Shown here in pieces: positions 8,714 to 17,775 of a DNA stretch of 64,000 nt (its first letter is position 1; each line of letters opens with the position of its first letter). The notes below the pieces were generated by a model, which was not told where the DNA came from, ran no database searches, and was given only the letters and a program-made list of their open reading frames with translations. The position numbers were made by a program, and so were the translations under genes. The DNA comes from an uncultured Lachnospiraceae bacterium. Lineage in GTDB: Bacteria; Bacillota; Clostridia; Lachnospirales; Lachnospiraceae. The stretch lies in NCBI GenBank assembly GCA_910585555.1, contig CAJUFU010000006.1, positions 1 through 64,000 on the forward strand, written 5' to 3'.

Positions 8714-10213
8714 ATGCGGCAGTATATTATGGCATTAGATCAGGGAACCACCAGTTCCCGCTGTATATTGTTTGACCAAAAGGGCAGTATCTGCAGTATG
8801 GCCCAGAAGGAGTTTACGCAGGTGTATCCCCGGGCCGGCTGGGTGGAACACAATCCGCGGGAAATTTGGGCTTCTCAGCTTGCGGTGGCGATTGAGGCCA
8901 TGGCTAACATCGGTGTCAGCGCTGCGCAGATTGAAGGCATCGGTATCACCAATCAGCGTGAAACAACAATCGTTTGGGATAAAGAGACCGGCGAGCCGGT
9001 ATACAATGCAATCGTATGGCAGTGCCGCAGAACGGCGGAAGATATAGACAATCTCAAGAAACAAGGATACACGGAAACCATACGGACGAAGACCGGGCTG
9101 GTGCCGGACGCCTATTTTTCAGGGAGTAAGATTGCCTGGATACTAGACCATGTGGAGGGTGCAAGGAAGCGTGCAGAGTCCGGAGAACTCTTATTTGGCA
9201 CGGTGGATACCTGGCTGATCTGGAATCTCACCAAGGGAGCCGTCCATGTGACGGATTATACCAACGCTTCCCGTACCATGCTTTATAATATCCATACTTT
9301 GGAGTGGGACGACGAACTGCTGTCCATCCTGCGGATTCCCAGAAAGATGCTGCCTAAAGTAAAGCCTTCCGGCAGTATCTTCGGTATGAGCGAGGGCAGT
9401 ATTTTTGGAAAGCCGATTCCCATTGCCGGTGCGGCGGGGGACCAGCAGGCGGCACTTTTTGGACAATGCTGTTTTGAACCGGGGCAGGTGAAGAATACTT
9501 ATGGAACCGGGTGTTTCCTGCTGATGAACACCGGTCAGAATGCTATCGCTTCAAAAAGCGGCCTGCTTACCACCATTGCGGCCGGGGACGGTGTCAGGCC
9601 GGAATACGCTTTAGAGGGCAGTGTGTTCGTGGCAGGAGCGGCGGTGCAGTGGATGCGGGATGAGATGCGTATGATGAAGATATCCCAGCACTCTGAGAAA
9701 TATGCCATGCGGGTGCCGGATACCTGCGGCGTCTATGTGGTGCCTGCTTTTGTGGGCATGGGAACGCCCTACTGGAATCCTTATGCCAGGGGCACTGTGG
9801 TGGGTATTACCAGAGGCTGCCAGAAGGAGCATTTCGTGAGAGCGGTATTGGAGTCTGTGGCCTATCAGTCCATGGATGTGTTAAAGGCTATGGAAGAAGA
9901 TGCGGGGATTGCGCTGGGTGACTTGAAGGTGGACGGCGGCGCCAGCGCCAATGATTTCCTGATGCAGTTCCAGGCGGATATCACGGGACAAGCAGTGTAC
10001 CGGCCGGACTGTATTGAGACCACGGCATTGGGAGCGGCGTATCTTGCAGGCCTTTCGGTGGGATATTGGAAGGATAAAGAGGAAATCTGTGCCAACTGGC
10101 AGTTGGGGAAGCGTTTTGATGTGTCCATGGAAGAGGAGACCAGAGGACATCTCATAAAGGGCTGGAAGCGTGCCGTCAGATGTGCACTTGCCTGGGCTCA
10201 GGATGAGGAGTAG
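8714..10213 (+). CDS. glpK: Glycerol kinase
   Basis: ATP + glycerol to sn-glycerol-3-phosphate, cytosolic FGGY kinase. The protein is 499 residues, the normal length. The N-terminal MALDQGTTSSRC phosphate loop, VDTWLIWNLT, TNASRTMLYNI, and the C-terminal VDGGASANDFLMQFQADI block identify it securely. The frame is open 51 codons upstream, but ATG 8714 follows GAGGTAGAG and gives the conserved start. No glpF or glpD is adjacent. The upstream gap (8565-8713) holds a short hairpin, CCGTTTT...AAAACGG, around 8660-8690 and no clear promoter. Confidence 0.95.
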   Translation: MRQYIMALDQGTTSSRCILFDQKGSICSMAQKEFTQVYPRAGWVEHNPREIWASQLAVAIEAMANIGVSAAQIEGIGITNQRETTIVWDKETGEPVYNAIVWQCRRTAEDIDNLKKQGYTETIRTKTGLVPDAYFSGSKIAWILDHVEGARKRAESGELLFGTVDTWLIWNLTKGAVHVTDYTNASRTMLYNIHTLEWDDELLSILRIPRKMLPKVKPSGSIFGMSEGSIFGKPIPIAGAAGDQQAALFGQCCFEPGQVKNTYGTGCFLLMNTGQNAIASKSGLLTTIAAGDGVRPEYALEGSVFVAGAAVQWMRDEMRMMKISQHSEKYAMRVPDTCGVYVVPAFVGMGTPYWNPYARGTVVGITRGCQKEHFVRAVLESVAYQSMDVLKAMEEDAGIALGDLKVDGGASANDFLMQFQADITGQAVYRPDCIETTALGAAYLAGLSVGYWKDKEEICANWQLGKRFDVSMEEETRGHLIKGWKRAVRCALAWAQDEE

Positions 10214-10299
10214 GATAGATACGAAAGTAAGAGGAAGTTACTGCGTAAAATACAGCGCAGGAATGAGAACAACCATAAATAGTCAGAAAGGGGATTACG

Positions 10300-11484
10300 A
10301 TGATCGTACAGAAATATAAAGATATGTTACAGGGGAAATCCGTTATTCGGCAGCTGTCTGAGTTTGCCACACGCAGGGGGGAGGAGATTGGCTATGAGAA
10401 TGTGTTTGATTATAGCCTGGGCAATCCTTCCGTGCCGGCGCCCCAGGCATTTACGGATACGATGATCAAAATGCTGCAGGAGAGAAATCCGATGGAACTC
10501 CATGGCTACAGCCAGAGTCTGGGCATTCCTTCTGTGCGGGATAAAGTGGCGGCTTCCCTGAATCAGAGATTCGGGATGCAGTATACGGGTGAGCATATAT
10601 TTATGACCACCGGTGCGGCGGGAGCGATCGCCCATGCGGTGCGCTGTGTGGCGGAGCCTGGGGATGAGGTTTTAACGTTTGCGCCCTATTTCCCGGAATA
10701 TGCGCCTTATATCAATCTGACGGGAGCAAAGCTTAAAGTGGTGCCGGCTGACACGGAGAATTTTCAGATAAATTTTGATGCTTTTGAACAGATGTTGACT
10801 AAAAAGGTGATGGCGGTGCTCATTAACACACCCAATAATCCCTCCGGCGTGGTTTATTCTACACAGACCATAAAGGAGATGGCACGGATTATGCGTCAAA
10901 AGCAAGAGCAGTACGGCCATGATATTTTCCTGATTTCTGATGAACCATATCGGGAGATTATCTTTGCAGGTGTGGATGCGCCTTATCCGTCTCAGTATTA
11001 TGATAACACTTTATCCTGTTATTCTTTCTCGAAATCCTTATCTCTGCCGGGAGAGCGGATAGGCTATGTGGCCGTCAATCCGGCCTGTACGGATGCAGAG
11101 TTGATCAGCGTCATGTGCAGCCAGATTTCCAGAGGCACGGGACATAACTGCCCGCCGTCCATCATACAGCTGGCGGTGGCGGAAGTGCTTGATCTGACAG
11201 CGGATTTGTCGGTCTATGAGACGAATATGAACATATTATATAAAGAACTGACAGCTTTGGGATTTGAATGTGTAAAGCCTGGCGGTACTTTCTATATCTT
11301 CCCGAAAGCGCTGGAGGAGGACGCGGTTGCATTCAGTGAAAAGGCGAAGAAATATGACCTGGTCCTGGTGCCCAGTGACAGCTTTGGCGTGAAAGGATAT
11401 TTCCGGCTTGCGTACTGTATCGATACGAAGAAAGTGGAGCGTTCGCTGGAGGCTTTTAGGAAATTTGTGAAGACGGAATATTAG
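10300..11484 (+). CDS. PLP-dependent aminotransferase (AspC/AATase fold type I)
   Basis: Class I/II aminotransferase of 394 residues. It shows LHGYSQSLGIPSVRD, TTGAAGAIAHA, NTPNNPSGVVY, DEPYREIIF and the PLP lysine in SFSKSLSLPGERIGY (Lys245). These fit the bacterial aspartate/aromatic aminotransferase group; the amino donor cannot be fixed from sequence. AAAGGGG precedes the ATG. It stands between glpK and a patatin gene, and I see no pathway link in this context. Confidence 0.9.
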   Translation: MIVQKYKDMLQGKSVIRQLSEFATRRGEEIGYENVFDYSLGNPSVPAPQAFTDTMIKMLQERNPMELHGYSQSLGIPSVRDKVAASLNQRFGMQYTGEHIFMTTGAAGAIAHAVRCVAEPGDEVLTFAPYFPEYAPYINLTGAKLKVVPADTENFQINFDAFEQMLTKKVMAVLINTPNNPSGVVYSTQTIKEMARIMRQKQEQYGHDIFLISDEPYREIIFAGVDAPYPSQYYDNTLSCYSFSKSLSLPGERIGYVAVNPACTDAELISVMCSQISRGTGHNCPPSIIQLAVAEVLDLTADLSVYETNMNILYKELTALGFECVKPGGTFYIFPKALEEDAVAFSEKAKKYDLVLVPSDSFGVKGYFRLAYCIDTKKVERSLEAFRKFVKTEY

Positions 11485-11560
11485 AAAGGCATTCTCTGTG
11501 TTAACCTGGGATTTTGCAGAGCAAAATCTTGAGGGTGAGGAGGAGAGTTTGGAGGAAGTT

Positions 11561-12415
11561 ATGTATCAGGCAGGGCTTATTTTGGAGGGCGGCGGTATGA
11601 AAGGAATTTATACTGCCGGCGTGTTGGAATTTTTTATGGAGAAGGAGATTCTGTTCTCTGACTGTTATGGGGTATCGGCGGGCGCATGTCATCTGTGCAG
11701 TTATCTGTCGGGCCAGCGGGGGCGGGCCTACCGGGTCAGCGTCAATTATCTGGATATGAAACAGTACTGTGGTCCGGAGAGCCTTATGAAAACAGGTAAT
11801 CTCTTCGGTGTGGATATGTGCTATGGATTGATACCGGATTATCTAGATCCTTATGACTTTGAAGCTTTTGCAAAATATGAGGGAAGAGCCTATGCGGTGG
11901 CTACCAATATCCGCACAGGCAAGCCGGCATATCTGCTGCTTAAGGATATGCACAAGGATATCATTGCGGTGAGGGCGTCCAGTTCTCTGCCGTTAGTGTC
12001 CCGCAATGTGGAAATCGACGGTGAATTATATTTGGACGGCGGCATTTCCGATTCGATTCCCATCAGACAGTCTTACCGGGACGGCAATCGAAAGAACGTG
12101 GTTGTCATGACCAAGGAAGAAGGTTATGTCAGGAAGCCGGCGGGCGCAGAGCTTGCCGCTGTCCGGGCAAGGTATCTGCGGTATCCCAAGGTCTATGAAT
12201 TGATGCGGGAGAGACATCTTTCCTATAATAATACGGTACAGTATATTGAGGAGAAAGCAAGAAACGGAGAGGTGTTTCTTATCCGGCCCAAATGCGCCAG
12301 CAAAGTGCGCAGGGTGGAGAAGGATAAGGAAAAAATGAAGGCGCTCTATGAAGAGGGATATCAGGATGCCCAGAATTGTTATCTGGACTTGCTGGAATAT
12401 CTGGAGAGGGACTGA
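11561..12415 (+). CDS. Patatin-like phospholipase
   Basis: Predicted serine lipid acyl hydrolase of 284 residues. The oxyanion-hole motif EGGGMKG is at the N-terminus (9-15), the nucleophile elbow GVSAG has Ser39, and the catalytic Asp159 is in DGGISDSIP. This is the RssA/YjjU-like short bacterial class with a C-terminal extension. An in-frame GTG at 11498 exists, but ATG 11561 has a perfect GGAGG five bases upstream and begins right before the core. No signal peptide. The uppP gene follows within 15 bp, so the two are probably cotranscribed. Confidence 0.88.
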   Translation: MYQAGLILEGGGMKGIYTAGVLEFFMEKEILFSDCYGVSAGACHLCSYLSGQRGRAYRVSVNYLDMKQYCGPESLMKTGNLFGVDMCYGLIPDYLDPYDFEAFAKYEGRAYAVATNIRTGKPAYLLLKDMHKDIIAVRASSSLPLVSRNVEIDGELYLDGGISDSIPIRQSYRDGNRKNVVVMTKEEGYVRKPAGAELAAVRARYLRYPKVYELMRERHLSYNNTVQYIEEKARNGEVFLIRPKCASKVRRVEKDKEKMKALYEEGYQDAQNCYLDLLEYLERD

Positions 12416-12429
12416 GAGGAGATATGGAT

Positions 12430-13248
12430 ATGATAGAAATTCTAAAGGCGGTGTTGTTTGGTATCGTGGAGGGGATTACGGAATGGCTGCCCATCAGCAG
12501 TACCGGACATATGATTCTGCTCAATGAGTTTGTGACGCTTGATGTGAGACCGGAGTTTTGGGAGATGTTTCTGGTGGTGATTCAGCTGGGAGCAATTTTG
12601 GCGGTCGTATTGCTGTTTTGGAATAAAATTTTCCCCTTTCAGTTTAAGAAAAAACCGGTGGTGAGAACGGATATTTTTGTACTCTGGTTCAAGATACTGG
12701 CGGCCTGTGTCCCGGCGGCGGTCATAGGGCTTGCCTTCGACGACGTGTTGGATGCACTCTTTTATAACCCCTGGTGTGTGGCCATTGCGCTGATCGTGTT
12801 TGGTATCGCCTTTATCGTGATTGAAAATCGGAATAAAAATATGACGCCCAAGATTACAGAACTTGGCCAGATCACTTACCAGACAGCTTTTCTGATCGGT
12901 GTATTCCAGCTTATTGCGGCAGTGTTTCCGGGTACTTCCCGCTCCGGGGCAACGATTGTGGGAGCCCTTTTGATTGGCGTATCCAGAACGGTGGCGGCAG
13001 AATTTACCTTCTTTCTGGCCATTCCCGTTATGCTGGGAGCAAGCCTTCTTAAGGTCTTAAAATTCGAGGGCCCGATCACCGGGCCAGAGATGACAATCTT
13101 ATTGGTGGGCATGGTGGTTGCGTTCGTGGTGTCTGTTCTGGTCATCCGGTTTTTGATGGGTTATATTAAGAAACATGACTTCAAAGTATTTGGCTGGTAC
13201 CGCATTGTGCTTGGAGCGGCGGTATTGGGATATTTTATGATGAAATGA
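12430..13248 (+). CDS. uppP: Undecaprenyl-diphosphatase
   Basis: Dephosphorylates undecaprenyl diphosphate to recycle the lipid carrier of cell-wall synthesis; also called BacA because it raises bacitracin resistance. The 272-residue polytopic membrane protein has both catalytic motifs: EGITEWLPISSTGH near the N-terminus and PGTSRSGATI in the middle. ATG 12430 lies eight bases after AGGAG; ATG 12424 is in frame but too close to the site. It follows the patatin gene almost directly. Confidence 0.95.
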   Translation: MIEILKAVLFGIVEGITEWLPISSTGHMILLNEFVTLDVRPEFWEMFLVVIQLGAILAVVLLFWNKIFPFQFKKKPVVRTDIFVLWFKILAACVPAAVIGLAFDDVLDALFYNPWCVAIALIVFGIAFIVIENRNKNMTPKITELGQITYQTAFLIGVFQLIAAVFPGTSRSGATIVGALLIGVSRTVAAEFTFFLAIPVMLGASLLKVLKFEGPITGPEMTILLVGMVVAFVVSVLVIRFLMGYIKKHDFKVFGWYRIVLGAAVLGYFMMK

Positions 13249-13336
13249 GGAGTTGTCCCGCATGAAAGCCTGTGTTTTTATGTCATTTCGTATAAGATAA
13301 TAAGGCAGAACGTAACTATTTGTTACAGTTTGTTAG

Positions 13337-13365
13337 TTGACAGTGCATCGGGATTGCGCTAGAAT
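13337..13365 (+). promoter_or_regulatory. Strong sigma-A promoter for DUF6465-like gene
   Basis: Perfect TTGACA (13337-13342), 17-bp spacer and TAGAAT (13360-13365), leaving an untranslated leader of roughly 100 bases. A small inverted repeat, GTAAC...GTTAC (13312-13326), lies just upstream. Confidence 0.8.
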
Positions 13366-13470
13366 CTTCATATGGTCCAAAAGTACAGGTGGATTCATAG
13401 AATATTATGAAAAAGTGAAAAGTGGAACGTGCAGCGTTCAAAGAGCCAAAGATGGGGAAGGAGATTAGTC

Positions 13471-13896
13471 ATGGCAGAAACCAAGAAAACAGCAAGCGCT
13501 AAACCGGCAGCGAAAACAACAGCTGCTAAGGCAGCAGATACAAAGACAGCAAAGGAAACGACAACAACGGCAGCATCTGCAGAGCCTAAGAAGGCTGCAG
13601 CAGCGAAGAAGACAACAACCAGAAAGACAACGGCGAAGAAAGAGACTGCAAAGAAGGAGACCGTGAAGAGAACAACCGTAGCAAAGAAGACAGTTGTAAA
13701 AGAAACAGTACATGTACAGTTTGCGGATAAGTCCTACACAGCGGAAGATTTGGTGAAGATTGCTAAAGATGTGTGGAAATACGATCTCAACCAGAAAGAG
13801 GAGGATTTCAAGTCTGTTGAGTTGTATGTAAAGCCTGAGGAGAGCGTTGTTTACTATGTGATCAATGGCGAAGTACAGGGTAATTTTGGAATCTGA
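13471..13896 (+). CDS. DUF6465-like protein with histone-H1-like Lys/Ala/Thr-rich tail
   Basis: A 141-residue protein. Residues 1-80 are low-complexity Lys/Ala/Thr with repeated AKKT and AKKET units, like bacterial H1-type tails. Residues 81-141 form a compact domain: VHVQFADKSYTAEDLVKIA, a helix, and a terminal strand pair ending VQGNFGI. I recognise this as the DUF6465 group of Lachnospiraceae by pattern. The basic tail suggests nucleic-acid contact, but no function is shown. GGGGAAGGAG precedes the ATG. It has its own strong promoter and terminator, so it is monocistronic and probably well expressed. Confidence 0.75.
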   Translation: MAETKKTASAKPAAKTTAAKAADTKTAKETTTTAASAEPKKAAAAKKTTTRKTTAKKETAKKETVKRTTVAKKTVVKETVHVQFADKSYTAEDLVKIAKDVWKYDLNQKEEDFKSVELYVKPEESVVYYVINGEVQGNFGI

Positions 13897-13942
13897 TAAT
13901 ATTTTAAAAAATATTTGTAAACAGAGAAAAAGAAGAATGCAG

Positions 13943-13985
13943 GCAGTTAATTTGAGGATACTCTAAATTGACTGCTTTTTTCTTT
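13943..13985 (+). terminator. Intrinsic terminator
   Basis: GCAGTTAATTTGAG pairs with CTCTAAATTGACTGC (some G-T pairs) and is followed by TTTTTTCTTTT. Ends the DUF6465-like transcript. Confidence 0.88.
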
Positions 13986-14019
13986 TATATTTTTTTAATA
14001 ATTTTTTTGTATCCAGATG

Positions 14020-14048
14020 TTGACAATAAAAATCTTAAGTGATAACTT
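14020..14048 (+). promoter_or_regulatory. Promoter of hrcA-grpE-dnaK-dnaJ
   Basis: TTGACA (14020-14025), 17-bp spacer, TAACTT (14043-14048), directly ahead of the CIRCE operator. Confidence 0.7.
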
Positions 14049-14062
14049 ACTACTAGAAGGTG

Positions 14063-14089
14063 TTAGCACTCTAGCGGAATGAGTGCTAA
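14063..14089. promoter_or_regulatory. CIRCE operator (HrcA binding site)
   Basis: Perfect TTAGCACTC-N9-GAGTGCTAA inverted repeat, the known HrcA target. It sits between the promoter and the hrcA start, 16 bp before ATG 14106, so HrcA should repress its own operon until heat stress titrates GroEL. Confidence 0.97.
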
Positions 14090-14105
14090 CAATGGGAGAA
14101 ATGGT

Positions 14106-15134
14106 ATGCAGCTAGATGAAAGAAAATATATAATATTGCAAGCCATCATTCGCAACTACTTAGAGACGGGCGAACCGGTAGGCAGCCGCACAATCTCCAA
14201 GTATACGGATTTAAATCTAAGTTCCGCTACCATCCGCAATGAGATGGCCGATTTGGAAGAACTGGGATACATCCTGCAGCCTCACACTTCCGCTGGCAGG
14301 ATACCTTCTGATAAAGGATACCGCCTGTATGTAGACAGGATGATGGAGGAGAAGGAACGGGAAGTGGAGGAGATGAAGGAGATGCTTCTTGAGAAGGAAG
14401 ACAAGATGGACCATCTCCTAAAGCGGGCGGCCAAGGTACTTGCCAATAATACCGAGTACGCGGCCATGATTTCTGCACCCCAGTATCACCGCAATAAGCT
14501 GAAATTTATTCAGCTCTCCCAGGTGGATGTTAATCATATTCTGGCGGTCATCGTGGTAGAGGGCAACGTGATCAAGAACAATATACTGACAGTGGCTGAG
14601 AGATTGGGAGAAGAAACACTCTTGAAGCTGAACATTCTTCTCAATACCCATTTAAATGGGCTGTCCTTAGAAGAGATTAATCTGGGGATGATCGCAGCTA
14701 TGAAGCAGCAGGCGGGTATCCACAGCGAGATTGTGGCGGATGTTATTGATGCGGTGGCGGAGGCGATCAGGGCCGATGAAGATCTGGAAATCTATACCAG
14801 CGGCGCAAAGAACTTCTTTAAATATCCGGAACTTGCAGATCATGAGCGTGCCAGTGAACTGATTACCACATTTGAGGAAAAGCAACTGCTGAGCGAACTG
14901 GTGCAGGATAACTTGGCAGATGAGAATAACACCGGCATACAGGTTTATATCGGCAGTGAGACACCGGTAGCCGGCATGAAAGACTGCAGTATTGTGACGG
15001 CTACTTACGAGTTGGATGAGGGGATGAAAGGGACGATCGGAATTATCGGACCTAAGAGAATGGACTATGAAAAGGTAGTGAGTAATCTGAAGCTGTTAAA
15101 GAACCAGCTGGATGATTTATATAGGAAAAATTGA
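14106..15134 (+). CDS. hrcA: Heat-inducible transcription repressor HrcA
   Basis: Repressor of class I heat-shock genes. The 342-residue protein has an N-terminal winged helix (about 1-75) with ETGEPVGSRTISK and SSATIRNEMADLEELGYI, followed by the GAF-like HrcA domain. ATG 14106 has GGGAGAA upstream; the earlier in-frame ATG at 14079 lies inside CIRCE and is rejected. First gene of the heat-shock operon; grpE starts 26 bp later. Confidence 0.96.
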   Translation: MQLDERKYIILQAIIRNYLETGEPVGSRTISKYTDLNLSSATIRNEMADLEELGYILQPHTSAGRIPSDKGYRLYVDRMMEEKEREVEEMKEMLLEKEDKMDHLLKRAAKVLANNTEYAAMISAPQYHRNKLKFIQLSQVDVNHILAVIVVEGNVIKNNILTVAERLGEETLLKLNILLNTHLNGLSLEEINLGMIAAMKQQAGIHSEIVADVIDAVAEAIRADEDLEIYTSGAKNFFKYPELADHERASELITTFEEKQLLSELVQDNLADENNTGIQVYIGSETPVAGMKDCSIVTATYELDEGMKGTIGIIGPKRMDYEKVVSNLKLLKNQLDDLYRKN

Positions 15135-15159
15135 CTTCGGTCGATTCTGACAGAAAGGA

Positions 15160-15786
15160 ATGAAGAGCGTGGCAGAGGAAAAAGATATGATGCAGGAAGA
15201 AAATCTGACAACAGAAAATCCCGGGGAAGAGCAAGTACCTGAAACCGCAGAAGATGTGAAAGAGGATACTGCGGGAGAAAACGAGAAAGAGCTTTCCAAA
15301 GAAGAAAAGAAAGAAAAGAAGAAAAAAGAAAAAGCCGACAAGAAGCAGGACGCTTTGAAAGAGAAGATTACGGAGCTTGAGGACCGGGTAAAACGCCAGA
15401 TGGCTGAATTCGAGAACTTCCGCAAGCGGACAGAGAAAGAAAAGACGGCAATGTTTGAGACCGGCGCAAAGAGCGTGATAGAGAAGATACTTCCGGTGGT
15501 CGATAATTTTGAGAGAGGTCTGGCGAGTGTTCCCGAAGAAGAGAAAGACAGCGGTTTTTCACAGGGAATGCAGATGATTTATAAACAGCTGATGACGGAA
15601 CTTGAAAATATGGAAGTAAAACCAATTCCCGCCGTAGGCGAGGAATTCAATCCCGAGTTCCATAACGCGGTGATGCAGGTGGAGAGTGAAGAATTCGAAT
15701 CCGGTGTGATCGCGCAGGAACTGCAAAAAGGTTATACTTACCGCGACAGCGTAGTCAGACACAGCATGGTGGCGGTAGTCCAGTAA
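15160..15786 (+). CDS. grpE: Nucleotide exchange factor GrpE
   Basis: Exchanges ADP for ATP on DnaK. The 208-residue protein has an acidic/Lys-rich disordered N-terminus (about 1-65), a long coiled coil (about 65-130) with ENFRKRTEKEK, and a beta-wing C-terminus with NPEFHNAVMQ and VIAQELQKGYTYRD. The start is ambiguous: the AAAGGA site fits the in-frame GTG at 15169 better (9-base spacing) than the ATG at 15160, a three-residue difference. Located between hrcA and dnaK as usual. Confidence 0.95.
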   Translation: MKSVAEEKDMMQEENLTTENPGEEQVPETAEDVKEDTAGENEKELSKEEKKEKKKKEKADKKQDALKEKITELEDRVKRQMAEFENFRKRTEKEKTAMFETGAKSVIEKILPVVDNFERGLASVPEEEKDSGFSQGMQMIYKQLMTELENMEVKPIPAVGEEFNPEFHNAVMQVESEEFESGVIAQELQKGYTYRDSVVRHSMVAVVQ

Positions 15787-15868
15787 AAGGTTATAATTTT
15801 TTATAATATCTTTAATAAAACAACAATAAAACATTATGTGGCTTTATGATAAGCAGGAGGGAGAAATT

Positions 15869-17740
15869 ATGAGTAAAATTATCGGTATTGACTTAGGAAC
15901 AACCAATAGCTGCGTGGCAGTTATGGAGGGTGGTAAACCCGCGGTCATTGCAAACACAGAGGGCGCAAGAACCACACCTTCCGTGGTGGCGTTTACCAAG
16001 AACGGGGAGAGACTGGTAGGTGAGCCGGCGAAGCGTCAGGCAGTGACCAACGCTGATAAGACCATTTCTTCTATCAAGAGAGATATGGGTACAGACAGAG
16101 GGCGTACCATTGATGACAAGAAATATTCACCCCAGCAGATTTCCGCTATGATCTTACAGAAGTTAAAAGCAGACGCAGAGAATTATCTGGGCGAGAAAGT
16201 AACGGAAGCAGTCATCACAGTTCCCGCGTACTTCAATGATGCCCAGAGACAGGCAACCAAGGATGCAGGTAAGATTGCGGGCCTTGATGTAAAACGTATC
16301 ATTAACGAGCCTACGGCAGCTGCGCTGGCTTATGGTCTTGACAATGAGAAAGAGCAGAAGATTATGGTCTACGACTTAGGCGGCGGTACTTTTGATGTGT
16401 CTATCATCGAGATTGGCGACGGTGTCATCGAAGTGCTTTCCACCAACGGCGATACCCATCTGGGCGGCGATGACTTCGACCAGAAGATCATTGACTGGAT
16501 GTTATCTGAATTCAAGAAACAGGAGGGCGTAGATCTCTCCAACGATAAGATGGCACTTCAGAGATTAAAAGAGGCTGCTGAGAAAGCGAAGAAAGAGCTC
16601 TCTTCCGCAACCACAACCAATATCAATCTGCCTTTCATCACAGCTACTTCCGAGGGGCCGAAGCATTTTGACATGAACCTGACAAGGGCGAAATTCGATG
16701 AGCTGACTCATGATTTGGTAGAAAAGACAGCGATTCCGGTACAGAACGCGATGAAGGATGCGGGTCTGACCAATGCAGATATCGGCCAGGTGCTCTTAGT
16801 GGGCGGTTCCACCCGTGTGCCTGCAGTGCAGGAGAAGGTGAGAATGCTTACCGGCAAAGAGCCCAGCAAGTCCTTAAATCCCGACGAGTGTGTGGCACTG
16901 GGTGCTTCCATTCAGGGTGGTAAGCTGGCTGGCGATGCGGGTGCAGGTGAAATCCTGCTTCTGGATGTTACACCTCTTTCCTTGTCTATTGAGACTATGG
17001 GCGGCGTTGCTACCAGACTGATTGAGAGAAATACCACAATTCCTACCAAGAAGAGCCAGATTTTCTCCACAGCGGCTGATAACCAGACTGCAGTTGACAT
17101 CAACGTAGTACAGGGTGAGAGACAGTTTGCCAAAGATAACAAGTCTCTGGGCCAGTTCAGACTGGACGGTATTCCGCCGGCAATGCGCGGTGTGCCGCAG
17201 ATTGAGGTAACCTTTGATATTGATGCTAACGGTATCGTGAATGTGTCTGCAAAAGACCTGGGTACAGGCAAAGAGCAACATATTACCATCACGGCAGGTT
17301 CTAATATGTCCGATGATGAAATCGATAGGGCAGTAAAAGAAGCGGCCGAGTACGAAGCACAGGATAAGAAGAGAAAAGAGGCAATTGACACCAGAAACGA
17401 TGCAGACGCTTTTGTCTTCCAGACAGAAAAGGCACTGAGCGAAGTGGGCGATAAGATTGATGCTTCTGAGAAGTCCGGCGTGGAGGCGGATCTGCAGGCA
17501 GTAAAAGATATTCTGGAGAAGACCAAAGATCAGGAGATGACGGACAGCCAGCTGGATGAACTCAAGGCAGCGAAAGAGAAACTGACAAATTCCGCACAGA
17601 GCCTGTTTACCAAGATGTATGAGAATATGCAGCAGGCGCAGGGCGGCCCGGATATGAGCAATATGGGCGGTGCGGCAGAGGCGAATACCCAGGAAGCACC
17701 GGCTGACGATGTGGTTGACGGAGATTACAGAGAGGTTTAA
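15869..17740 (+). CDS. dnaK: Chaperone DnaK (Hsp70)
   Basis: ATP-dependent cytosolic chaperone of 623 residues. It begins MSKIIGIDLGTTNSC (phosphate 1 motif), with YDLGGGTFDVSI (phosphate 2), the adenosine motif VLLVGGSTRVPAV, the interdomain linker followed by LLDVTPLSLSIETMGG, and a lid ending in a Gly/Ala/Met-rich tail with DDVVDGDYREV. ATG 15869 follows AGGAGGGAG; the frame is open 11 codons earlier without a site. The 82-bp gap after grpE is very AT-rich with a weak TTATAA/TTATAA hairpin. Confidence 0.98.
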   Translation: MSKIIGIDLGTTNSCVAVMEGGKPAVIANTEGARTTPSVVAFTKNGERLVGEPAKRQAVTNADKTISSIKRDMGTDRGRTIDDKKYSPQQISAMILQKLKADAENYLGEKVTEAVITVPAYFNDAQRQATKDAGKIAGLDVKRIINEPTAAALAYGLDNEKEQKIMVYDLGGGTFDVSIIEIGDGVIEVLSTNGDTHLGGDDFDQKIIDWMLSEFKKQEGVDLSNDKMALQRLKEAAEKAKKELSSATTTNINLPFITATSEGPKHFDMNLTRAKFDELTHDLVEKTAIPVQNAMKDAGLTNADIGQVLLVGGSTRVPAVQEKVRMLTGKEPSKSLNPDECVALGASIQGGKLAGDAGAGEILLLDVTPLSLSIETMGGVATRLIERNTTIPTKKSQIFSTAADNQTAVDINVVQGERQFAKDNKSLGQFRLDGIPPAMRGVPQIEVTFDIDANGIVNVSAKDLGTGKEQHITITAGSNMSDDEIDRAVKEAAEYEAQDKKRKEAIDTRNDADAFVFQTEKALSEVGDKIDASEKSGVEADLQAVKDILEKTKDQEMTDSQLDELKAAKEKLTNSAQSLFTKMYENMQQAQGGPDMSNMGGAAEANTQEAPADDVVDGDYREV

Positions 17741-17775
17741 GATAGAAAGACAGGCAGAGTAGGAAGGGTATAATC

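Noticed and set aside
14079..14105. Upstream ATG at 14079 as the hrcA start
   Set aside because: It lies within the CIRCE element and has no ribosome site; ATG 14106 matches the family start.
15787..15868. Internal promoter or attenuator before dnaK
   Set aside because: Only AT-rich sequence with a weak TTATAA/TTATAA hairpin; no consensus -35/-10 pair or second CIRCE.
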